Assembly (NCBI GenBank): GCA_002715965.1
Contig: PBAL01000090.1
Coordinates: 1 to 45,272 of the forward strand
Direction: 5' to 3'
DNA from: Verrucomicrobiales bacterium
GTDB taxonomy: Bacteria > Verrucomicrobiota > Verrucomicrobiia > Limisphaerales > JAYPXF01
Length of the DNA stretch: 45,272 nt
Of the stretch, positions 20,276-28,137 are shown in pieces (position 1 is the stretch's first letter; every line of letters begins with the position of its first letter). Made by a program: the position numbers and the translations under genes. The notes beneath the pieces were generated by a model. It saw only the letters and a list, made by a program, of their open reading frames with translations. It was not told the DNA's origin and made no database searches.

Positions 20276-22054
20276 ATGTCTGACGAGAAACCACGCAAGC
20301 TGCGAAGTTCCAATTGGTTCAATGATCCGGAAGAACCGGACATGACGGCCATCTATGTGGAGCGATTCACCAACTACGGGCTCACGCCGGGAGAAATGCA
20401 GTCCGGCAAACCGGTGATCGGCATTGCGCAGACAGGAGGCGATCTGACCCCTTGTAATCGAATTCACATTGATCTCGTCGAACGCGTTAAGGCTGGCATA
20501 CGCGATGCGGGCGGATTGCCCTTTGTGTTCCCGGTGCATCCCCTGCAGGAAAGCTGCCGACGCCCGACCGCGGCCTTGGATCGCAATCTCGCCTATCTCG
20601 GCCTAGTTGAAGTTCTCCATGGATTCCCCATCGATGGCGTTGTGCTCATGACCGGCTGCGACAAGACCACACCGGCTTGTCTCATGGCCGTGGCCACCAC
20701 CAATACCCCGGCAATTGTCCTTTCTGGTGGCCCCATGCTCGATGGTTGGTTCGATGGAAAACTCGCCGGATCCGGCATGGCAGTTTGGGAAGGACGCCGG
20801 CGTCTGCAGGCAGGTGAAACCGATTACCAGGGCTTTATCGACTTTGTCTGTTCCTCTACTCCCAGCCTTGGCCATTGCAACACCATGGGTACGGCACTCT
20901 CGATGAATTCCCTCGCCGAGGCGTTGGGAATGTCACTCCCCGGTTGCGCGGCAATTCCTGCTCCCTATCGCGAACGCTCGCAGATGGCATACGAAACCGG
21001 CCGGCGCGCCGTGGATGTTGTTCACGAAGACCTGCGTCCATCGAAGATCCTCACGCGCCAAGCCTTCGAGAATGCCATCGTCATAAACACCGCGATCGGC
21101 GGTTCCACCAATTGTCCGATTCACCTGAACGCAATCGCCCGTCACATCGGTGTGGAACTCAGCACGAAGGATTGGCAGGAGTACGGCTATGACGTGCCCT
21201 TGCTCGTGAATTGCCAGCCCGCGGGAGAATTCCTTGGAGAAGCCTTCCATCGCGCGGGCGGAGTTCCGGCCGTGGTAAATGAACTCCTCGCCAAAGACCG
21301 CCTTCATCGCGACGCACTAACGATTAAAGGACAATCGATCGCCAAGAACTGCGAAGGCAAATCCAGCGAGAACAAAAAAGTCATTCAACCATACGACTCG
21401 CCGGTGAAAGACAAAGCCGGCTTCCTTGTCCTTTCCGGAAACCTCTTCGAGTCCGCCCTGATCAAGACCAGCGTCATCAGCGACGACTTCCACGAACGCT
21501 TCCTTTCCAACCCCGGCTCGGAGAATACTTTTGAAGCCAGGGCGATCGTTTTCGACAGCTATGAAGACTATCGCGCCCGAATCAACGACCCGGAATTGAA
21601 CATCGACGAAAGCTGCATCCTTGCCATCCGTGGGTGCGGACCGATCGGTTATCCGGGAGGAGGCGAAGTCGTGAACATGCTACCGCCCGACTATGTGGTG
21701 AAACAGGGCATCGACAAGCTACCGTGCCTCGGTGACGGGCGACAGAGCGGCACCAGCGACAGCCCGTCCATCTTGAACATCAGTCCGGAAGCAGCAGCGG
21801 GAGGAAATCTCGCGCTCCTCGAAACCGAAGATCGTGTTTGCGTGGACCTGAATGAGTGTCGCGTGGATCTGCTCATCAGCGATGAGGATCTTGCAGAACG
21901 TCGAGAGAATTTCGTCGAGCCGAAAATCGAACACCACACCCCCTGGCAGGAACTGTATCGCGGCTGCGTCGGCCAATATGAAACCGGAGCCTGTCTTGAA
22001 TTCGCGCCCAAGTATCGCAACGTCACAGATCAAATCCCACGTCACAACCACTAG
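20276..22054 (+). CDS. Sugar-acid dehydratase, IlvD/Edd family
   Basis: The 592-residue protein has the three cysteines that bind the Fe-S cluster in this family: Cys60 in LTPCN, Cys128 in MTGCDKTTPAC and Cys201 in GHCNTMGTA. The opening RSSNWFNDPEEP and the motif GGSTNCPIHLNAIAR place it near L-arabonate/D-xylonate/gluconate dehydratases rather than the amino-acid enzyme. The C-terminal barrel carries RGCGPIGYPGGGEVV and SGTSDSPSILNISPEAA. It removes water from an aldonic acid to give a 2-keto-3-deoxy acid in the cytoplasm. With the lyase, sulfatase and oxidoreductase genes in the window this suits uronic or sugar-acid catabolism. Which aldonate is used cannot be decided here. Confidence 0.92.
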   Translation: MSDEKPRKLRSSNWFNDPEEPDMTAIYVERFTNYGLTPGEMQSGKPVIGIAQTGGDLTPCNRIHIDLVERVKAGIRDAGGLPFVFPVHPLQESCRRPTAALDRNLAYLGLVEVLHGFPIDGVVLMTGCDKTTPACLMAVATTNTPAIVLSGGPMLDGWFDGKLAGSGMAVWEGRRRLQAGETDYQGFIDFVCSSTPSLGHCNTMGTALSMNSLAEALGMSLPGCAAIPAPYRERSQMAYETGRRAVDVVHEDLRPSKILTRQAFENAIVINTAIGGSTNCPIHLNAIARHIGVELSTKDWQEYGYDVPLLVNCQPAGEFLGEAFHRAGGVPAVVNELLAKDRLHRDALTIKGQSIAKNCEGKSSENKKVIQPYDSPVKDKAGFLVLSGNLFESALIKTSVISDDFHERFLSNPGSENTFEARAIVFDSYEDYRARINDPELNIDESCILAIRGCGPIGYPGGGEVVNMLPPDYVVKQGIDKLPCLGDGRQSGTSDSPSILNISPEAAAGGNLALLETEDRVCVDLNECRVDLLISDEDLAERRENFVEPKIEHHTPWQELYRGCVGQYETGACLEFAPKYRNVTDQIPRHNH

Positions 22055-22087
22055 CTGCTGTCTGTTCGAAAGCTCTTTCTCCCGGTG

Positions 22088-22426
22088 TCAACGTCGTTGC
22101 CGTCCCTGAAACGGTTCATCTCGTCGGCTGGGCCAAAAACGCAGAACTTCGACCTCCACTTCCGACTCCTTGACCAGATATAGAATTCGGTATGAACGCT
22201 TGAACACCGACAGTTCCTCCACCTCCGGATAGTCCGAACGCAGAAGATATCCACCGCTGCGTGCCTCACTGGGTCTGCTCAGGGTCCGAACCGCTTCATG
22301 GGGAAGATCATGGGCATATTGCACCCCGCGCTCCGGATCGTTCCTGTCACTCCAATAGCCAACAATGTCTTCCAGGTCGGCCCCAGCGCGTTCAGTGAAG
22401 ACCACTCGGAATTGTTCTTCGGCCAT
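22088..22426 (-). CDS. ParE/RelE-family toxin
   Basis: The 112-residue product has the compact toxin fold. An N-terminal strand and helix (FRVVFTERAGADLEDIVGYW) are followed by a helix with HEAVRTLSRPSEA. The C-terminal strands YRILYLVKESEVEVEVLRFW end in RRD, which is typical of the ParE branch. Members either inhibit gyrase (ParE) or cleave ribosome-bound mRNA (RelE); sequence alone does not decide. It lies immediately downstream of, and overlaps by 148 bases, a putative antitoxin gene. It is convergent with the dehydratase gene 33 bp away. Confidence 0.82.
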   Translation of the reverse strand: MAEEQFRVVFTERAGADLEDIVGYWSDRNDPERGVQYAHDLPHEAVRTLSRPSEARSGGYLLRSDYPEVEELSVFKRSYRILYLVKESEVEVEVLRFWPSRRDEPFQGRQRR

Positions 22427-22602
22427 CGCTCCTCCAACCGCTTCAAAAAATCGTGTGTCTCAATGGTCCTTCCCTCGCGTGAATCATCCATCGCTTCCCC
22501 AATGGCTTGATTCAGTCTCAGCGTTTCATTCACTTCAACCAGAATCGGCGAATCGTCCGGCAGTTCAACAACCAGTTCATGAATGTGTTGCTTCAACGTC
22601 AC
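22279..22602 (-). CDS. Putative antitoxin partnered with the ParE-like toxin
   Basis: The open frame extends back to 22731, but that would run into the divergent glnS start region. I choose the GTG at 22602 because the family-like part begins there (TLKQHIHELVVELPDDSPIL). The first 60 residues, through VNETLRLNQAIGEAMDDSRE and ETHDFLKRLEERW, resemble small antitoxins found next to ParE toxins, with a helical C-terminal arm that would clamp the toxin. The frame runs on about 50 codons into the toxin gene before a stop, much longer than the few-base overlap usual for such pairs. The natural stop may have been lost, or a longer tail may be real. Confidence 0.6.
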   Translation of the reverse strand: MTLKQHIHELVVELPDDSPILVEVNETLRLNQAIGEAMDDSREGRTIETHDFLKRLEERWPKNNSEWSSLNALGPTWKTLLAIGVTGTIRSAGCNMPMIFPMKRFGP

Positions 22603-22742
22603 GATTGAAAGATGCCCGAAGGCCAAACTGCGAACAACACCATCTTCAATGCGTCGGTACGAAAATGTGAGAATCTCACTCAGAGGCTCCGTCGCTCCGT
22701 CCGTCTTGCGAAAGCGGGCGAATTCCGGCACAACTCCCCGCC

Positions 22743-24458
22743 ATGTCGAACGCGACCGATAAACCGGACTCCGCAGCTGATGAGAAATCGCTGGATTTCA
22801 TTCGCGAAATGGTTGCTGCGGACATCGAAGCCGGCAAACACGAGAAGATCGTCACGCGTTTCCCGCCCGAACCCAACGGCTATCTCCACATCGGACATGC
22901 CAAGTCCATCTGCCTGAACTTCGGCATCGCCCGCGAGAACAATGGCGTCTGCAACCTCCGCATGGATGACACCAATCCGGTGAAGGAAGACGTCGAATAT
23001 GTCCAATCGATCCAGGACGACCTCAACTGGCTGATTGACGGTTGGGCCGATCATGTGAAGTCGCCCGAATTGCTCTTTGCTTCTGACTACTTCGAACGCT
23101 TTTACAACTACGCCGTAGATCTGATCAAAGCCGGCAAGGCCTTTGTCTGCGACTTGAACGCGGAGGAATTCATGGCCACCCGCGGCACGCCGACCGAAGC
23201 CGGGACCAACAGTCCTCATCGCGATCGGTCCGTTGAAGAAAACCTCGATCTTTTCAAACGCATGCGGGAAGGCGAATTCCCCGATGGCGCCAAGACGCTG
23301 CGCGCCAAGATCGACATGGCCTCGCCAAACATCCACATGCGCGACCCGGCGTTTTACCGCATTCGCCATGCACACCATCACCGCACCGGTGATGATTGGT
23401 GCATCTATCCGACCTACGACTTTGCGCACTGCCTGGAAGATTCCATCGAAGGCATCACCCATTCGCTCTGCACGCTTGAGTTCGAAGTGCATCGCCCGCT
23501 TTACGACTGGATCCTCGACAACCTCGACGTTCCTCGTCCGCAACCGCGCCAAACCGAGTTCGCGCGCCTTAATCTCAACTACACGGTGATGAGCAAGCGC
23601 AAGCTCCTGAGCCTGGTGGAGGACGGGATTGTCGATGACTGGAACGATCCGCGCATGCCCACGATCTCCGCCTGTCGCCGACGCGGTGTGCCAGCTGAAG
23701 CGCTTCGACGCTTTTGCGATATCGTCGGCGTCACCAAGTTTAATTCGCTGACGGATGTCGCGTTGCTTGAGCACACCATCCGCGAAGTGTTGAACAAGGA
23801 ATCCGTTCGTCGCTTCGGCGTGCTTCGGCCAATCAAGGTCGTCATCACCAACTATCCCAAGAACGGTGAGGAAGACTGCGAAGGTCCGAACAATCCGGCC
23901 GCCGAAGACCAAGGCACACGCACGATGCCCTTTACACGCGAGGTTTACATCGATGCGGAAGATTTCATGGAGGAACCTCCGCCAAAATACTTCCGGCTGC
24001 GCCCTGGCGGAGAGGTTCGACTGAAATACGCCTACATCATCAAGTGCGAGGAGGTTGTGAAGAACGATGACGGATCGATCGCTGAGCTCCGCTGCACCTA
24101 TGACGAAGGATCCAAGCGAGGCGGCCCGACCGCCGATCGCAAGGTCAAAGGCACGATTCACTGGGTCAGCGCCAAGCACGCGCTGGATGCGACGGTTCAC
24201 CTCTACGAACGCCTCTTCAACGTGCCCGAGCCCGGTGCTGACGATCGCGATTTCGTGGAGGATCTGAACCCGAATTCACTCGAAACAGTTCAGGCCAAGC
24301 TCGAACCGAGCCTCGCTGATCTGAAGCCCGGCGATCCGTGCCAGTTCGAACGGCTGGGCTATTTCTGTCACGCTCGGGAGTCCTCCCCGGACAATCCGGC
24401 CTTCCTTCGGACCATCACCATGAAGGACGCCTGGACGCGCAAGAAGCCGAAGAAATAA
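22743..24458 (+). CDS. glnS: Glutaminyl-tRNA synthetase
   Basis: The 571-residue protein is a class I aminoacyl-tRNA synthetase. It has the HIGH signature at 49-52 (PPEPNGYLHIGHAKSIC) and a KMSKS variant VMSKR at 282-286. Gln-specific blocks include RMDDTNPVKEDVEYV, YPTYDFAHCLEDSIEGITHS and LEFEVHRPLYDWI. The C-terminal anticodon-binding barrels are present (MPFTREVYIDAEDFMEE, GTIHWVSAKHA). Length is normal. It charges tRNA-Gln directly in the cytoplasm. Having GlnRS suggests the organism need not rely on the GatCAB route for glutamine, though GatCAB may exist elsewhere. The next gene follows about 80 bp downstream. Confidence 0.96.
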   Translation: MSNATDKPDSAADEKSLDFIREMVAADIEAGKHEKIVTRFPPEPNGYLHIGHAKSICLNFGIARENNGVCNLRMDDTNPVKEDVEYVQSIQDDLNWLIDGWADHVKSPELLFASDYFERFYNYAVDLIKAGKAFVCDLNAEEFMATRGTPTEAGTNSPHRDRSVEENLDLFKRMREGEFPDGAKTLRAKIDMASPNIHMRDPAFYRIRHAHHHRTGDDWCIYPTYDFAHCLEDSIEGITHSLCTLEFEVHRPLYDWILDNLDVPRPQPRQTEFARLNLNYTVMSKRKLLSLVEDGIVDDWNDPRMPTISACRRRGVPAEALRRFCDIVGVTKFNSLTDVALLEHTIREVLNKESVRRFGVLRPIKVVITNYPKNGEEDCEGPNNPAAEDQGTRTMPFTREVYIDAEDFMEEPPPKYFRLRPGGEVRLKYAYIIKCEEVVKNDDGSIAELRCTYDEGSKRGGPTADRKVKGTIHWVSAKHALDATVHLYERLFNVPEPGADDRDFVEDLNPNSLETVQAKLEPSLADLKPGDPCQFERLGYFCHARESSPDNPAFLRTITMKDAWTRKKPKK

Positions 24459-24537
24459 AGCTCGGCTTGGCGACTCATACGTGAACAATCCCAAACTCTT
24501 CCGGTCCAAGAAGGACGGGGAAAGTCCCGAACACATC

Positions 24538-25350
24538 ATGAAAAAACTCGTTTTATTCGCACTCACCGCCATCGCGCTGGTGATTTCTCCCACCGCCCCG
24601 GCCGTTGAAGGCGACCCGGAAGCCGAGCTCAAGGGCCTCGTCGAATCGATCAAGAAGAAGCTCCAACAAGGAAAGACATCCAAGAACGACCTGGCCGACG
24701 ACCTCAAGGCTTTCGACGCGCTTGAGAAGAAATACGAGGGGCAGAAGACCGACGCAGTCGCAAACATCTCCATGTTCAAGGCCATGCTCTATGTCCAGAT
24801 CATCAAGGACACCGATGCTGCCGAGAAAATCCTGCAATACGTGGTAAAGGAATTCCCCAAGACCCAGGTCGCCGGCAACGCAAGCCAAGCCCTCGACGCA
24901 CTCGGAATGCAGAAGAAGGCTGAAAAGATCGCCTCACAAATGGTCGTCGGAAAGAAGTTTCCCGATTTCAATGCGACTGACGTCAACGGCAATCCGGCCA
25001 ACCTCGCACGCCTGAAGGGCAAGGTCGTCCTCATCGACTTCTGGGCCACCTGGTGCCCACCCTGCGTCGGCGAGATCCCGCACATCAAGGCCGCCTATAC
25101 GAAGTACAACAAGAAGGGCTTTGAAGTCATCGGTATCAGCGGAGATCGTCAGAAGTCCACCCTCACCAACTACATCGAAGAACGCGAAATGCCCTGGCAG
25201 CAGGTCTTCGATCAGGGCGGAAAGCTCAGCATGACCTACGGCATCCGCGCCATCCCCGCGACCTTCCTCATCGACGGCAAAGGCGTCATCATCGCCAAAA
25301 ATCTCCGCGGACCTGCGCTGGAGACTGCCTTGGAGAAAGCGCTGAATTAA
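24538..25350 (+). CDS. TlpA/ResA-like secreted thioredoxin-fold protein
   Basis: Starting at the ATG at 24538 gives a signal peptide (KKLVLFALTAIALVISPTAPAV) and 270 residues; an upstream GTG at 24481 would bury it. Residues 25-130 are helical (ELKGLVESIKKKLQQGK, AEKILQYVVKEFP), like the N-terminal helical part of PVC thiol-disulfide proteins. The thioredoxin domain has the redox pair WCPPC (Cys173, Cys176) in DFWATWCPPCVGEIP and the cis-Pro segment YGIRAIPATFLID. Such proteins reduce or isomerise disulfides in the periplasm, often for cytochrome c maturation. A strong intrinsic terminator follows at 25372. Confidence 0.9.
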   Translation: MKKLVLFALTAIALVISPTAPAVEGDPEAELKGLVESIKKKLQQGKTSKNDLADDLKAFDALEKKYEGQKTDAVANISMFKAMLYVQIIKDTDAAEKILQYVVKEFPKTQVAGNASQALDALGMQKKAEKIASQMVVGKKFPDFNATDVNGNPANLARLKGKVVLIDFWATWCPPCVGEIPHIKAAYTKYNKKGFEVIGISGDRQKSTLTNYIEEREMPWQQVFDQGGKLSMTYGIRAIPATFLIDGKGVIIAKNLRGPALETALEKALN

Positions 25351-25371
25351 GCCAAGCCCACATCCTTTCGC

Positions 25372-25403
25372 AATCGCCACCAGGAAACTGCGTGGCGATT
25401 TTT
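25372..25403 (+). terminator. Rho-independent terminator after the TlpA-like gene
   Basis: A perfect 9-bp stem, AATCGCCAC at 25372-25380 and GTGGCGATT at 25392-25400, encloses an 11-base loop and runs straight into a T-rich stretch. It begins 21 bases after the stop codon of the thioredoxin-fold gene. This is the clearest intrinsic terminator in the window. Confidence 0.85.
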
Positions 25404-25419
25404 GCCTTCATATAGTCCT

Positions 25420-25444
25420 CGTTCCCATGCTCTGCATGGGAACG
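25420..25444. repeat. REP-like palindrome
   Basis: A perfect inverted repeat has 10-bp arms CGTTCCCATG (25420-25429) and CATGGGAACG (25435-25444) around CTCTG. Palindromes of this CGTTCCC...CTCTG...GGGAACG form occur scattered in intergenic regions of many bacterial genomes and resemble REP elements moved by RAYT/TnpA-REP transposases. No such transposase gene is in this window, and I see only this one copy. Confidence 0.7.
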
Positions 25445-25484
25445 CCTAGTGCAGTGAAAACCTACCCAACGTCCGATTGATTAG

Positions 25485-25949
25485 TTTTTTCCTCCAGCAG
25501 ATTTTCGAACAGACCCTTCACATCGGTTTTATCAGCTTCGCGTTGCAGGAGCCGGAATCATCGGGTTCGAATGGAACCGGGGCCAAGCCGGTGCGCTTTC
25601 GGGGCGTGACCGCTCTGATTGGCATGTCACGCTTTGGTTCGATCAGGAACACTTTCAGGTCGGTGATCCGACCCTCTTCATCGCAGGACAGAAAGGCAAA
25701 CGAGCGGAAGCATTCGGAGAACTGCTCGCGGCGTTTCTCGCCGAGAATGGAATCAAGTTGAACCTGGCCCCACCAGATATCATCGGACAGACCGGTGAGG
25801 TGGTTCGGAGGGAGGAGTATCAAATCTGGGTCGGTGTTGATGACAGGGAGTATCGTGCGTGGTCCAAGGGTGGCGCGCTCGACGTGGGAACCGAAGTGCG
25901 GGTCACAGACCAGTTCGGCACACGCCTTGATGTAGAACGGACCTCGTAG
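25485..25949 (+). pseudogene. Start-less open frame with NfeD-like C-terminal segment
   Basis: From 25485 the frame is open for 154 codons but has no ATG, GTG or TTG until a TTG at 25758. The protein-like sequence begins around LRVAGAGIIGFEWNRG and continues through SDWHVTLWFDQEHFQVGDPT and FGELLAAFLAENGIK. It ends IIGQTGEVVRREEYQIWVG...GTEVRVTDQFGTRLDVE, which resembles the OB-fold of NfeD proteins. The first part is not recognised. The REP-like palindrome lies just upstream. I suspect the 5' end of a real gene was lost or frameshifted; a one-base shift would join it to a TTG-start frame at 25477. The function is unknown. Confidence 0.45.
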
Positions 25950-26011
25950 CGCGCGACGAATCGCACGTCACCGTTGTCTCGGCAAGGCGGGTTTGTTACT
26001 CAATATTCCGC

Positions 26012-26485
26012 ATGGACAAAGCCGTCGTATTCAATGCTGTCTTGGACTCCTTCCGCGCCCGCCTGGCCGATCACGAGAAAGCAGCCGGGGCCGCGAGGGA
26101 AGGAGCCAGCGGAGATGAAGTCTCCCAGGAAGGAAAGTACGACACGCGTGCCACGGAATCTTCCTACCTGGCGCGAGGACACGCCATGCAATACGAAGCG
26201 ATGCTCGAAGATCTGCGCACTTTGGAATCTTATCGAATCCCTCATTACGATGCGGACGAAGAGATCGGCACGGGCGCACTGGTCGAGGTAAAGAACGGCC
26301 GATCGCTGACGACTTATTTCGTTCTGCCGGTCGGTGGTGGCACTGAAGCGATGGTGGGTGGCGCGGGAATCATAGTCATCAATGCGCGATCTCCCATCGC
26401 GAAGGAACTGAAAGGCAAACAAGCCGGCTCGTCCTTTCAAGTGCCCGGTCAGAAAACGAAGGGGAAGATCCAGAGCGTGAGTTGA
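26012..26485 (+). CDS. GreA/GreB-family protein
   Basis: The 157-residue product has an N-terminal helical half (DKAVVFNAVLDSFRARLADH, then EGKYDTRATESSYLARGHA). The C-terminal GreA/GreB FKBP-like domain contains IGTGALVEVKNG and INARSPIAKELKGKQAGSSF. Canonical GreA inserts a coiled coil into the RNA polymerase secondary channel to trigger transcript cleavage. This variant, with KYDTR in the helical part, belongs to a shorter, less studied branch, and I cannot say it has cleavage-factor activity. It is cytoplasmic and a single-gene unit as far as can be seen. Confidence 0.8.
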   Translation: MDKAVVFNAVLDSFRARLADHEKAAGAAREGASGDEVSQEGKYDTRATESSYLARGHAMQYEAMLEDLRTLESYRIPHYDADEEIGTGALVEVKNGRSLTTYFVLPVGGGTEAMVGGAGIIVINARSPIAKELKGKQAGSSFQVPGQKTKGKIQSVS

Positions 26486-26910
26486 ACGGAACACGTGGAT
26501 CTAAACATGTCACCGATCCGCGCTCATTGCGCGCTCGGCCTCGTGCAGGAGATCCTGCGGCCGGGAAGGGTTTGAGCATCGGGTTTTTATTCACGGAGAA
26601 CAGGCCCGCACCGGAGGTCGCAATGATCGGGACCTGCCGGTGCCGCAGTGTGGCGTTCTCTCGCCGCGCAACTGCGCCAAGTTATTAATGCGACCCTGAG
26701 CCCTGAATGAGAGCATCGAATTGGTTTTGTGCGGAGGTGCCGAGGCCTGGATCGCCTTGCCAAGTCCTGGCGCGCGAAGCGCAGTTGCACGCATCGCAGC
26801 CATGTTCGATTTCGAGTGGGAAAAGCCGACCCGGCAAAACGAATTACGTTACTGTAAAGTGCAGGGAATTCTTGTGCTGACAACCGTAATACTATAGGCA
26901 AGCCGCACCC
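26486..26910 (+). other. Intergenic stretch of about 425 bp before the response regulator
   Basis: No gene is convincing here. A 57-codon frame at 26707-26880 has no recognisable product. A 10-bp inverted repeat, GCAACTGCGC at 26668-26677 and GCGCAGTTGC at 26779-26788, is separated by about 100 bases and may be chance. The last 60 bases are AT-rich and include TACTAT at 26890-26895, a possible -10 element for the gene at 26911, but no well-spaced -35 is evident. Confidence 0.35.
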
Positions 26911-27282
26911 ATGGCGCGTGTCCTTATTATTGACGACGAACCTCAGATTCGTTCGCTCCTCAAGCGTTTTCTGACTCAGGCCGGCTACGAAGTCGATCAA
27001 GCCGCTGATGGACTTGAGGGAGTCAAGGCCATGGACGACAACCCTGCCGACTTGATCGTCACCGATATTTTGATGCCCAAACAGGAAGGTTTGGAGACGA
27101 TCCGGCAGATCCGTGAAAAACACCCTGATGCCAAGATCATCGCCATGAGCGGGGGCAGCCAGCTTACGGCCATGGATTTTCTCCCGATCGCGGAGAAATT
27201 TGGTGCGTCGCGGGTGTTCCACAAACCGCTCGACTTCACGGCCCTTGTGGATGCGGTGAAGGAATTGTTCCCGATCGAGTAG
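26911..27282 (+). CDS. Stand-alone response regulator (CheY-like)
   Basis: The 123-residue product is a receiver domain only. It has acidic pocket residues Asp8 and Asp9, phospho-acceptor Asp52 in IVTDILMP, Ser80 in AMSGGS and Lys105 in FHKPLD. There is no DNA-binding or enzymatic output domain. Such single-domain regulators act by protein contact or as phosphate relays. No histidine kinase is adjacent, so its partner is elsewhere. Confidence 0.93.
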   Translation: MARVLIIDDEPQIRSLLKRFLTQAGYEVDQAADGLEGVKAMDDNPADLIVTDILMPKQEGLETIRQIREKHPDAKIIAMSGGSQLTAMDFLPIAEKFGASRVFHKPLDFTALVDAVKELFPIE

Positions 27283-27512
27283 TATTGCGTCATTCGTGAA
27301 TTGACGGGTTGCTCTTAATTCTTGTCCCAATCTCCCTCCGAATCCGAGATCAAGACAAGGAGTCAAGACAACGATTAAGAACCAGGCAAACTGTCAGTTC
27401 ATTGCTGACGGGGTAGTAGTGCGCAACGCACCATCTTGAGATTGGAAGCCAATAGGTAGCGCACGACAAAGGGCGAATCCTGAACGAACATTCGGCGTCC
27501 GAAGTTGAGGAT

Positions 27513-28083
27513 ATGAAACGGAACCTACTTTTCGCGGGCCTGTTCGTTGCCTGCACTCTGCTTTTCACAAATGCGTGCCGGACCCTGCCTCAACCTGACT
27601 TCCATCCAGTCGCGCCAGGCCTGCGCGTGGTTACCTACAACATCAACTGGGGCGGCCCCAATCCGGACGCGGTGGCCAGTTACCTGAAGCAGGCGAACGC
27701 CGATGTCGTCTTCCTGCAGGAGACTCATGAGGGTTGGTGAGTGTGTCTGCCTACTGCCAAGCGCCAAAGATCCATCGCGCTGGACTGACCGAGATCCTCG
27801 GTCGAATCGACCGCTCGCGGCCAATGATCATCGCCGGTGACTTCAATGAGAGCGAACGCAAGGAGGGCTGCAGTGGCTGATGAGAAACGGCTTTTCCGAC
27901 GCGCTGTCGAAGTTTGACAAGTATTCGGACACTTGGGAGTGGAACGTGACGACTTCGATCGGAACCGCCAAGCGCTGCGATCATATCGTGTTCAGCCCGG
28001 AACTGGTCTGTAATGGAGCTTATGTCGCCAACGTCCAAGCCAGTGATCACAAGCCGATGATGGCGGTGTTTGTGAAGCGGTAG
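27513..28083 (+). pseudogene. Broken endonuclease/exonuclease/phosphatase (EEP) family gene
   Basis: The first frame (27513-27740) encodes a secretory N terminus and the opening EEP block LRVVTYNINWGG...ADVVFLQETHEGW, then stops. In a second frame come VSAYCQAPKIHRA and RPMIIAGDFNESERKEG, the Asp-Phe-Asn motif, ending near 27879. A third frame (to 28083) gives LQWLMRNGFSDAL, CDHIVFSPEL and ASDHKPMMAVF, the closing Ser-Asp-His motif. So all parts of a secreted EEP phosphodiesterase are recognisable, but about 60-80 residues between the Glu and Asp-Phe-Asn motifs are missing and at least one further one-base shift is needed. The gene is non-functional as read. The N terminus could be a lipoprotein signal (LFTNAC). 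Confidence 0.82.
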
Positions 28084-28137
28084 CTCCACCGCAACGAAGG
28101 AGTGTTCCGAAGTTCACCCGCTTCTGTGAGTCAGGCG

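Noticed and set aside
26668..26788. 10-bp inverted repeat with about 100 bases between the arms
   Set aside because: The arms are GC-rich and far apart; a chance match cannot be excluded and no element ends are visible.
26707..26880. A 57-codon frame before the response regulator
   Set aside because: No family, no ribosome binding site and an Arg/Ser/Cys-rich product; probably non-coding.
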